From Babesia bovis T2Bo (lineage: Eukaryota; Apicomplexa; Aconoidasida; Piroplasmida; Babesiidae), in NCBI RefSeq assembly GCF_000165395.2, contig NC_067396.1, positions 310,001 to 374,000 of the forward strand: DNA of 64,000 bases, written 5' to 3'. The notes under the pieces are model-generated. The model was not told the origin of the DNA and made no database searches. It saw nothing but the letters and a program-made list of their open reading frames with translations. This document shows, one piece after another, positions 31,349-41,402 of the stretch (position 1 is its first letter; the number at the start of each line of letters is the position of its first letter). The position numbers were made by a program, and so were the translations under genes.

Positions 31349-33358
31349 CTAACGGCACTCAAACATATCGGTCAGATAACTCAATATCCACAATGGGAAT
31401 TGAGTAGTAAATATCTTCAACACGTTTACCATCGGTGGTGTTACATCCCGATGTTGCATTACGCGTTCAACGCTGCACTGGATAGCGTAGTGGGTCAGGC
31501 GTTCCATGGTATTAATGGTCGTCAAACGCGATGAAGTTACTGGCTTTATCTTCCTTGGTAAACATAGTCGCATGACCTTTGTAACATTGCTGACTAATTC
31601 CCCAAACTCATGGCCAGAAAGACACAGAAGTTGCATATGATGAAATCTTTTTGCTTGTACAGTGAATGTGTTTCCCGGTGTTGCGTCAACCAAAGCATCA
31701 ACATCGATGCAGAACTGGTTACGATCTACACTGCCCAAATTAAGCTCCAAACCAACCCTTATAGATGCCTTTGTAATATCAGGAAGCACCTCAACATTGT
31801 CTATAGCATCCAGTGTATCCAAAATGTCTTCTACTTTAACATCTAACAAGCCCTGGATATTGACCTTGCCCGAGTCATTTAATTTGCTATACAGTTCATA
31901 CAGCCTTTTAACATGCATGGGCATGGATTGATACTCGTAATCCGGAATAACACGATCGGTACAGTCTAATATGCCCACTATACGACAAACCTCAGATTTA
32001 GGAATCATATTAGCATTGTGCGCTAAAGTCAAGCTTGAAACCGTAACAGGTTGGTCATAAACTTCACAAAATTCATGAAGAAGTGGTTCAGTATTCTGAT
32101 TGCCATATTTACCGCAAGTAGCGGCTAGAGATATTTGCCAAACCGTGCCATTTAGAATCGGTTCCTTAGAGTAGACAACTTTTAACTTCATCTCAGCTTC
32201 AAACCATAGCTGTAGTGACATCTCAAAGTTTCCGGTGTAACTGAATTCATGCAAACCTCTAGTTATGTCCAAACATCGATGGGTTACTCCACTTGCCATT
32301 GTGTACATCCCATCTACCATTACACTTTTTATACATGGAAAACGTAGTAGCAGTGTATTAGATCCACTATTCCCATGACGTAAAGCAACCATATAATATT
32401 TTCGTATAAAGGTTGGTGCCTCAATATTGAATGTTTTGAGCAACTTCTTGCATATTTGATTTACATCACAATGGAGGACGACATCGGCCTCTGGATCCAA
32501 CCTAGTTTTTTGGTAATTAACAATCACAAGTGGCGCATTTTCCTTCCTGAAGTGTTCGGAAGATGCATAACAACATGCTGGTTCGACGTGTAATGATGAT
32601 CCCAGGGTCAGATGGAAGTCTGCTTCCTCAGCATGCGATATAGCCCTCTTCTCAAAATGGTCCTCATAACGATCGAACCAATCTAACACAACGTCTGTAA
32701 GTATTCCATAAGGTGGAAAGTTGCACAACCCTGTGATTATAATCTATACTTTTCTTATATAGAACCTACCGCAATGACTGCCTGTGGGTTTAAAGCTGAT
32801 AGTAGGAGCAACATATGGACGTAAGTATCTGCGGGCACAAAAAATGCAACGCTCAATGAATACATTCCCGTGTAATTCAATGCATTCACTGTGCTTCATA
32901 CCACTAATTGCATGGAGGCCGTCAATGTTCTGGGTAATCACTGTGCGGATATAACCAGCGCGTAGTAGAGCTAATGTAGCAAGATGGGCCTCCGACGGTA
33001 GTGCATGAGAAAACTCCACCGGCTCCAACTTTGTAGTACCAAACTCCACACAGGTGTTACTCGTATCCTTTACAGTACAGTCCCCATCTGTCATTTTACG
33101 CTTTTTATTGCCAACACGCTTATGGCTCATTACAGTCCATACACCAGATGGACCCCGAAAATCGGGAATACCAGCGGCAGTTGACATACCAGCACCTGAG
33201 TGTAATACAACATTTTTAGCGCGTGTCAATAACTCAACAGTCTGCTTAAACTTTTTTGATATATCTGCTGGGTTGTCAAATAGCTGTACCCCTCCACAAG
33301 GGCCCTTGTTGTCATTTGGCCGCAGTTGATTAGCATACTTTAATGCGGATGATGCCAT
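31349..33358 (-). CDS. SIRT6-like (class IV) sirtuin, Sir2B-type
   Basis: NAD+-dependent protein deacylases of this class act on chromatin; Plasmodium Sir2B, a class IV sirtuin, is linked to var-gene silencing. Exons are 32770-33358 and 31349-32730 (39-nt intron), giving 656 aa. The sirtuin domain opens HSGAGMSTAAGIPDFRGP (~53-70), with TQNIDGLH, catalytic His in LHGNVF, a zinc Cys pair (CIFC) and a further Cys site spanning the splice junction, and GSSLHVEP. The ~370-residue C-terminal extension has no motif I recognise. The N-terminus starting at 33358 (MASSALKYANQL) aligns with SIRT6; an in-frame ATG at 33379 would overlap NSE2. The NSE2 stop is only 4 nt upstream. Confidence 0.88.
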
Positions 33359-33362
33359 ATTA

Positions 33363-34219
33363 TCATAAATATAATCCACACTTGTTGAATACTTCCTTTG
33401 CAGAGTCTACTGCTTTATTATAATCTTGCTGACGACGCCAATGCAAGCTTTCCCAATCACGGTGTAATCTTGATTTGTAAACTTTTTTGTTACAAGCTGG
33501 ATATATGTTATGGATAGCATAGCGGTATAGTATGAACACAAGTGCATGTTTATAAGACGTAATGTGAAGTATATGAAATAAATTGACATGGAGACTAGGA
33601 GGACACAACAGGAATTCATACAAGAGGCTGACACTATTATAATCCTTCTAAGACATACCTGCAACAGGGCAATTTACAACATTAAAATTGGAAGAACGGA
33701 GTAATTCCTCTATGCTAGTATGATCAAACACGTGATCACACGAGTCTTCACCACTTGAAAAGCTATAAACCAATATATAATGGATTGTAAACACCTACCG
33801 CTGAGATACCGGATGTGATATAGGTCTTCGAGATATAGGACAAATTGAAAACACAGCTGTTTTGTCTTCCTCAACTAAGACATCCTCGTTTTCCTGTTTT
33901 ACAAACTCAGGATCAAGAGTACGCTTCAATATCTGGTGCACACAGTCGTAATTGAAGTTTGCGCGGGGTTCTACCTGTTCACCCAAAGCCCGCAGCTCGG
34001 CATAAAATGCTACACAGCAATCCCAAATGCGTGCACGATTGAAATCCGTACCTAAGTAGCATATACACGATATAATAACAACAAACCAAAATATTTAGCA
34101 GCAAAGGCCAAAGATAAAAGTTGATTTGCAATGCGGTAGATATCTTCGTTACAAAGTGACCAAGCTTCTGTCAATTCTATTACTTCTGCCGTAGTGTCTA
34201 CTTCAACATCCTCTTGCAT
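33363..34219 (-). CDS. NSE2: E3 SUMO ligase NSE2/MMS21 of the SMC5/6 complex
   Basis: NSE2 attaches SUMO and supports DNA repair and chromosome segregation with SMC5/6. Exons are 34087-34219, 33799-34051, 33659-33762 and 33363-33496 (introns of 35, 36 and 162 nt), giving 207 aa, typical for the family. The SP-RING is complete once spliced: CPIS (C115), CDH (C137, H139) and CPVAAC (C160, C165). A helical N-terminus fits the SMC5-binding arm. The stop (33363-33365) lies four bases before the sirtuin start on the same strand. No exon alone would reveal the domain, which depends on all three splice junctions. Confidence 0.82.
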
Positions 34220-34478
34220 TGTATAATTTACAATATATATTATTACACAGATGTGTAATACATGATGGTGCTCATATATATTATTTGACTAGGGTAACAG
34301 CATACATGCGGCTGCCCACAAGACCAACAGCTGTGGAAGGTAGGGTATGACAAAAACGGTAATACTAAAAGAATAACATATAGACACAAATACAACAACA
34401 GCATGTACCAGCAACGAGAATAATTAGTTTGTGGTTTCAACATAAATATACCAGAGGGTATATCGTAAACGAATGTGC

Positions 34479-36980
34479 TTAGAGTTTGTCGTAGAACTGG
34501 TCAAGACTAGGAATGTCAGCCTTCAAACCCTTCCTCTGCCTAATAGCAAGAATAATTTCGTTCAATTTGGAACCCTTCTCAAGTGCGTCACCGGTCATCA
34601 ACTGCCAGTGGTCAAACACACACTGAGGGAAAGCCTGGCCAGATGTACTGGCACGAAGAGCAGTTGTAAAACCGAAACTCTCAGCAACAGGAAGATAAGC
34701 CTTGATCTCAATGAGAGGCGTACCAGCTCTGTTTTCCTCATGGAACACGTGACCACGACGCTGGTTGAGAGTGCTGTAAACACCACCGACGGCATCCTGT
34801 GGGCAGTTAATATCAACAAGGAAAATGGGTTCCTGGAGCTTGGGCTGTGCAGTCAACTCACAAGCGTAGAGGCAACGCCTGCAGGTAGGCATGATCTGAC
34901 CAGCACCTCTGTGAATAGCATCAGCGTGCATAGTAACATCCAACAAGTTGAAACGAATACCACGCATGTTCTCGTCACAAAGAGCACCTTCCTTAGTAGC
35001 CCACTGGAAAGCTGAGTTACAGTGGTCCTTAATTTCGTTCATGTACTGAACACCAGTGGTCAAGTCAACCAAAATATTGGGACCAGTGGTTTCAGGACCG
35101 AAACACCAAATCTTGAGGGCAGCGTTCTTGTCCCACTCGAAGTCATTGGCAAGAACGTTGGCCCTCTCTCTAGCGTCATCCCTAGAGGTGATCTTGTTCT
35201 CCTCAATAGCCTCAGAAAGACCCTCAGCAAATGGCTCGGCCTTCATGAATAACCTATTGTGCTTGTTAGGAGACTTGGACAAACAAGTAATGCTCGATTC
35301 AGCACCAACAGTTTCCCTGTAAGACACGACAGGGTCTGAAACGATGAAGTCGATCTGGGCATACTCATCCCTAAGATCCTTCAAACAAATCTCAACGTGA
35401 AGTTCACCACAACCAGCAATAATGTGCTCACCACTCTCTTCAGTAGTGCACACGACCAATGGGTCAGATTTAGATAGCTTCTTAAGACCTTCGACCAATT
35501 TAGGCAAGTCCTTAGAGTCCTTGGGCTTTACAGCAACACGCACGACGGGAGACACAGAGTACTTCATGTCAGCAATGTTGTGAGCGGTTTCGCAAGTGGT
35601 GATGGTACCACTCTTCAAAATGTACTGATCTACACCGACCAAACAACAAGTGTTACCACATGGAACATCCTGAATCTGCTCAGTGTAACGACCCATCATA
35701 AGCACAGTACGCTGAACGTTCTTAACCAGCAAGTCAGCCTTTTCACCAGGGACGTATTTTGGACCCTGAATCCTAACCTTCTGGCCAGTGGCAACCGTAC
35801 CGGAGAAGACCCTACCGAAAGCGTAGAAACGACCCTTGTCAGAGGTCGGTACCATTTTAGAAATGTACATCATCAATGGTGCATCAGGGTCACAGTTGCG
35901 GATACCATTGGCAGCCTCATCGTCCATGGGACCGGTGTAAAGGTTCTCTACACGGTATTTCTGGGCCTCAAATGGAGATGGAAGGTGGCTGACAATCATC
36001 TGCAAAAGCACATCACCAGCTGGGAGCCATATCTGCATGACTCTCTTAAGAAGGGCCTTGCCAGTAAGTTCACGGTCCTCACCCTTCAATTCAACACCAA
36101 TTGATTTTAGTTGAGCTTGGTATTTCGGCTTGTCGTCGTTCATGATGTTAGTGAAGAGACTGCAGATGGGTTTCATGATGAAATTGCAGAAGGCACGTTC
36201 AGGTGCTTCCGGAGTAGACTCGGAAAGCCATACCTTACCGGTCTTCGAGAAGAAGTGGTCACCCCAAAGGTAGTGCATCATCTTCTGCTTAGAGATACCG
36301 AATTTGGTATTGTAGATACGAGCGAACGTCTCAATGGTAAAGGCCCATCCGTGGAGACCAGAACCGAAAGATACAGTACCTTTTTCAGGGTAGACCTGTA
36401 CATTACCCATAAGTTCATCGTTGTAAGTAGCAATGATAACGTTGACGTTTTCAATGCAACGAAGGAAGGTCATGTAAATCTCTTCAGCTCCCATCTGCAG
36501 TTCCAACAAAGCTCTGTCGACCTTGTTGACGTGAAGCACGGGCCTAATACGCTCACCAAGTGCCTGTCTAAGCACGGTCTCAGTCTGCACACAGACACCT
36601 TCAATGGTATCTACGACAACCAAAGCACCATCAGTAACACGAAGAGCAGCAGTGACCTCAGAGGAGAAGTCAACGTGTCCCGGGGAATCGATCAAGTTAA
36701 TAAGGAAAGGCTGCATACCGTTACCGTCGTCAAGATCGTGCTCAAAGTACATAGAAATACCGGTAGACTTGATAGTGATGCAACGCTCCTGCTCATCAGC
36801 ACGTGTGTCGGTGAAACGAGCGTCACCAGCATTTTTCGCAGCAATAATACCGGCCTTCGAGACAAGGGAGTCAGTAAGGGTACTCTTTCCGTGGTCGACG
36901 TGCGCAATAACAGACATGTTGCGAATGTTTTTGGGGTTACCCATAATTTCACGCATCTGCTCCACCGTGAAGTTCACCAT
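34479..36980 (-). CDS. eEF2: translation elongation factor 2
   Basis: This GTPase translocates the ribosome along mRNA in the cytosol. The ATG at 36980 gives 833 aa with no intron, the normal length; the ORF upstream is 5'UTR. G1 is [11 protein letters not shown], switch I contains [14 protein letters not shown]3 is DSPGHVDF and G4 is NKVD. The diphthamide loop [19 protein letters not shown] contains the modified His, with Ala in place of the middle Gly of the usual HRGGGQ. The C-terminus [11 protein letters not shown] is canonical. GC at third positions is higher than in neighbours, as expected for a highly expressed gene. It diverges from CWC21 across a 656-bp spacer. Confidence 0.98.
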   Translation of the reverse strand: MVNFTVEQMREIMGNPKNIRNMSVIAHVDHGKSTLTDSLVSKAGIIAAKNAGDARFTDTRADEQERCITIKSTGISMYFEHDLDDGNGMQPFLINLIDSPGHVDFSSEVTAALRVTDGALVVVDTIEGVCVQTETVLRQALGERIRPVLHVNKVDRALLELQMGAEEIYMTFLRCIENVNVIIATYNDELMGNVQVYPEKGTVSFGSGLHGWAFTIETFARIYNTKFGISKQKMMHYLWGDHFFSKTGKVWLSESTPEAPERAFCNFIMKPICSLFTNIMNDDKPKYQAQLKSIGVELKGEDRELTGKALLKRVMQIWLPAGDVLLQMIVSHLPSPFEAQKYRVENLYTGPMDDEAANGIRNCDPDAPLMMYISKMVPTSDKGRFYAFGRVFSGTVATGQKVRIQGPKYVPGEKADLLVKNVQRTVLMMGRYTEQIQDVPCGNTCCLVGVDQYILKSGTITTCETAHNIADMKYSVSPVVRVAVKPKDSKDLPKLVEGLKKLSKSDPLVVCTTEESGEHIIAGCGELHVEICLKDLRDEYAQIDFIVSDPVVSYRETVGAESSITCLSKSPNKHNRLFMKAEPFAEGLSEAIEENKITSRDDARERANVLANDFEWDKNAALKIWCFGPETTGPNILVDLTTGVQYMNEIKDHCNSAFQWATKEGALCDENMRGIRFNLLDVTMHADAIHRGAGQIMPTCRRCLYACELTAQPKLQEPIFLVDINCPQDAVGGVYSTLNQRRGHVFHEENRAGTPLIEIKAYLPVAESFGFTTALRASTSGQAFPQCVFDHWQLMTGDALEKGSKLNEIILAIRQRKGLKADIPSLDQFYDKL

Positions 36981-37636
36981 CTTGAATACAGTTGCGTTAA
37001 CTAAATTAAGTAAAGGAAAATGAGGTATTTGTGGCAACCTCAAGTTAAAGATTGAGGGAAGTAGAGATAATTGTTTGTGCCTCCGTGATTCGAAAATGTC
37101 CCCACACATAGGAAAAGTTTATAACCCAGAAATACACAATATTCATTAGTCGTAAAAAACGAATAGAAAGTTATATTTAACTGTTCACGGTAGGCACTTG
37201 AGTGTCTAACGTACACAAAACGGGTTACGCCTTGTATGTAGGTTAATGTCTTGGTGTGTAGCACCTTGATGTCAACACACCTAAACCAAGCTCTGTGAAT
37301 ATCTTCTATTGGATAAGGTAAACTTTAACTTATTTATCGATACATAGAGGCGAAATGGTCGACTTAGATAATCAGTTTTATATATTTGTGTATAATCCTG
37401 TAAGCACAGTTAATGGACGGGCAGTTGCGCTCTCTATTAGACATTAGTTAAAATACTTCTAGCATTTGTAGGGAATTTAAAGTGCTGGCCATTTGACTGC
37501 TGCATTTTAATATGCCAATAGTTAATCGGTTAACTCTAGTCTGCCTCATAACACACCCTCGCGGTGTTATCTGGATAACTTCATTATAAATGTCCAATAA
37601 GCCTATGTGTTCATATTTTAACATTGAGTCGACACA
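36981..37636. other. divergent intergenic region eEF2/CWC21
   Basis: 656 bp. The eEF2 5'UTR reads open for 43 codons upstream of the ATG but has no family similarity. The region must contain a strong promoter for eEF2. No RNA gene is seen. Confidence 0.5.
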
Positions 37637-39030
37637 ATGTTCAATGGAGTTGGTCTCACCACGCCAAGAGGCAGTGGTACCAACGGCTATGTCCAACGGA
37701 GTCTCGCCAACCTTCCACCCATAAGAATATCCAAGCATGATGACTCACGCCTCCCAGTCAATAAGCCGAAGTTTAGGGTTAATTCGGAAATCGCACAGCA
37801 TGAAAAGCTAAGATCTCTAGAGGTTAAACTGCTAGAGTTGCGAATACAAAATGCAGATAAGATGTCTGCTGAAGAACTGGAAGCCTTCATATCGAATGAA
37901 AGACAGCGATTAATGAAACTTCTCGAAAACGATATGATGGGTGCCCATGTTAAAGAGTGAGTGACTTCATTTTGCTTTATAATTTGTACAGCAACCAAAG
38001 CAATATGCTTGCTGAAATGAAGTTGAAACAAAACCAAAAGATGGAAGATGCCTTGAAATTACGGCCGAAAGAGAAAAACGTTAAGACGGCAAGGGAACAG
38101 CGTAATTCAGATCGCAATACACGAGAGGGAAGGATTGTATCAACACATGATTTCAAGGATAGACATATTACATCTCACTCAAAGAGTCGCAGTCGTGACC
38201 GTAGTTACCATCGAAGTTATGTAAATAAAGGAAGACGTAATAAATCTAGTTCTGTCGACTCTTATATGCGTGGTAGGAACAGTCGCCGCCATAGACGTTC
38301 GTACTCACGTGATTATAGCGACAGTAGCGGAAGGTCGTCGAGCGACTCTTCGGAATATTCAAGGCGTAGTTATCGGCGATCTAGCAGCCGTAGCAGTGAC
38401 TATTCCCGTAGTTCGTATTATGAAACTCCCGATGCATCACGTAGTGAGTCATTCAGGTCCCTAAGTAGAAGGAGGAGTGTCTCTAAATCACACAGGGAGC
38501 ATGCATCAAGGCATTATTCCCATAGAGTTGAACGTAGGAACACTTCTCGCTACAGAAGAGAAAGGAGACATTCAAGTGAATCCTCGGGTAGTATGGAACG
38601 ATCTTACAGTAAAGGCGCTGTTTATCGCAGAAGATCAAGGGTGGATCACAGGAAGCGCCAATATGATGATAGGAGTATATCTAAAGGCGTGAAACGTAAT
38701 ATTACACGCAAAGACCGAAAAATCAGCCGATCATCCTCAAGGGATTATGACAGTAGCCACACTTATAACAATAGGTCACATTCATCTAGACGTAGGTCTA
38801 GAAGAAGTTACAGAAGCCATAGTAATAGCAGGTATGCTAGCGGTTCACCAATACGGGGTAGCGGGAGTAATGACCATGAATTTTCACCCGACATTTCTAA
38901 TAGAAGACATATTGCACAGGAAACACTGTCTGATGCAGATCATATGAGCGATAGTCAACATACCCAATCACTAGAGTTGGGCAACGAAGGTTATAGCACA
39001 GACAGTAGCATGGAACATAGTGACAACTAA
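37637..39030 (+). CDS. CWC21: CWC21/SRRM2-like spliceosomal protein with RS domain
   Basis: CWC21 (SRRM2/SRm300 in animals) sits at the catalytic core of the spliceosome next to PRP8. Exons are 37637-37956 and 37992-39030 (35-nt intron), giving 452 aa. The N-terminus GVGLTTPRGSGTNGYVQRSL is the near-invariant CWC21 signature. It is followed by the cwf21 helical domain (~45-105, LEVKLLELRIQ...MSAEELEAFI). The rest (~150-420) is a long Arg/Ser domain with many SR, RS and SRSR stretches, as in SRRM2 rather than short yeast CWC21. Confidence 0.92.
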
Positions 39031-39321
39031 CTCGTTATAATCGTTTTATTTCACAGCCTGTAAACCCGCGATGACATTTAAGTTGACTGATATTTGGAAT
39101 ATAAATGCCATACAGACACTATATATCATATACGATGAAATTTATCACAGTATTCTGAATATCCAACATCGGTAGGGGGCTTCTTCTTGTTTGTTCCAGA
39201 TGGTATATACATAACTAATATTATATGCCATTTTGCATTAATTATATACGATGACTAAGATAACCATATTTACGTATTAAGTTTGATAAAAATCATTAAA
39301 ATGTAAATTATTGTGTTTTGG

Positions 39322-40468
39322 CTACTCCCTAGATGGTTGGGTGGTATCACCATAAGGCTGGGAATTCTTTCTAATGGGTTGTAAACTATCAACGTTTCTT
39401 GTTGCGTTAAAATACGGTACTGACTTCCTGTATCTGTTTGAAAAGTATAGATATAACTGATATAATATCACAGACACCACAGTCAGAGCTGGTATAATAA
39501 TAAACCACAGTAAGAATCGCTGCCAGCCTTTTCGGCTGCGATTGTCTATGGATTGTATAACATCAGTCATAGGTTGCGCATTGTCTTCGATTAGTATTGG
39601 AAGTTTCTCATTAATCATTTTTGCAAGACCTGTTACCAACGTGTGGTCCACTATGGCAACAACTTTTACATTCTTGCGACGGCACAACAGGCCATCGTCA
39701 ATATCTATAGCTGTATAAACATATACACCGATTCACTTACTGCAGATAGCTTCATGTAAGCGACAGAAATTATATAAAACTCCCTCTTCTATGACAGCCC
39801 GATATATGGAAGGTGAAGCTTTCCGGAATGCTTCCTGGGTTGTTGCGTCTGTTAATATTATGATGTTAGAATCATAACGTACCTTTTAACACGTCGCCTA
39901 TACGTAAATAAAGCGACAATAAGCGTAGGACGTCTAATTTGTGTTTTATGGCAGCATCACCGAAACTTGCAGCTTCTACCGATTTACTACGCCCAATGGC
40001 TATAATATCTCTACCAGCCTCTGAGGTAGCAGTTGCCACATCAATATAATGCTGATAACTTGATATCAACTGCCGTTCATTTTTGAATTTTTGCGTTGTC
40101 TTATCTTTGCTGGAAGACATTTGCTTCTTGAAGTCAATGTAACGTGCAATGAGACTTAATTCAGGTGAGGACACGCCTATAGCCACGATATCCGATGACC
40201 TTGCAGAGCTAACTGCAGTGTCAAGAAGGCTTCTACTTGTCCCACAGGTCGTATTGCTTGTTCCGGGATTTGGCATAGGTGCAACACCGCGAAGTTCTAG
40301 AGTTATGGTACGATTTATACAATTAAAGCTCCAGATACTCGTTGTTGTCGTCGTCGTAAATCGTGCTGCATATACAGGCATTTTATTGCGTGCCATCCAG
40401 TTAATGGATTTATGGCACAACGGTACAAACCTCCGAATGTACATTTTCTCCAAAGCAAGGGTACTCAT
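39322..40468 (-). CDS. putative mitochondrial inner-membrane protein, unknown function
   Basis: I do not recognise this family. Exons are 39883-40468, 39741-39848 and 39322-39710 (introns of 34 and 30 nt), giving 360 aa. The N-terminus is rich in Arg, Lys, Ser and Thr with almost no acidic residues for ~50 positions (RRFVPLCHKSINWMARNK, then a Thr run), typical of a mitochondrial presequence. A helical middle is followed by one strong membrane helix near the C-terminus (~300-325, FLLWFIIIPALTVVSVILY) and a short polar tail. Location is inferred from composition only. The splice joins restore a single frame through two stops. Confidence 0.6.
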
Positions 40469-41402
40469 TAACCATGTTGCTTAATTGAGATATCACCAAA
40501 CGGCGGTCCAATCATGAGCACATACGCATATCATCCAGGTTTTGTACTTATGTGACTAAAAGGAAGCTATTGAATGAAAAAGGGTTCTTAGAAAGAATGT
40601 CTCTAGTGCAATTGTATATAAGGTGATTCCAGGCTTAATCATGCGTCAATGTAGCAAACGAGTTCATAATTATACTAGTGTTACTGACTGAATTGTAAAC
40701 TGTATGAAGTAAATGATCTGTACATGTTTTTTATATCGTTACTACGCTGATCACCAAGGAGGAGTATACAAGATGTGCAATGGCAATAAGATTAAAAGGC
40801 ATAAATATGAATCCTTAGAACATCTTAAACTACTATTTTAACATTACATAGTATACTTCCTAGATAACTTTTACAACAAATAACGAAGTGTACAAGATAG
40901 ACGCCCTTAGCTGTAATTAGTGGTGCTTTATAAGGGCTTGCATATTCCTGGATTGTTATTACGACATATAGTAGTATTTAAGTGTTTCTGGGCTACGACT
41001 GCAACGCTGATTATATATAGTTAATGCCCTTCCCTGCATAACAGGGTGTAAGCGTACACTGATGAGTCGCCACAGCACGTACCAACAATGAATTGCTTGT
41101 GTAATTATCAGTGTGTCGGAATCTATATTACACAATGGATTTTTGTTTTGTTAAAGGTTGAGAATCTATCGAAAACATTGCGGATTAGTTATATTGTTAG
41201 GCATTGTCTTTTTACAGGTGTGTAACAAATTGTCTACGGGGAAGACGCATACGAACACGGATGTTGTATTTAAAGACTTATAGTTGTATTTTTATCCGTG
41301 AAATGTACTGTTAGACACGATATTCATGCTTGGTGGTTTCAATACAAATATTCTGGTTTTGTTCTTGAAGGTATTTTATAGGTAAAGTTATTATGTGCCA
41401 AT
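40469..41402. other. 934-bp intergenic region
   Basis: AT-rich sequence between divergent genes. I see no coding frame, RNA gene or repeat that I can support. Confidence 0.45.

Noticed and set aside
36111..37004. 297-codon and other long plus-strand ORFs opposite eEF2
   Set aside because: They are antisense shadows produced by the biased codon use of eEF2.
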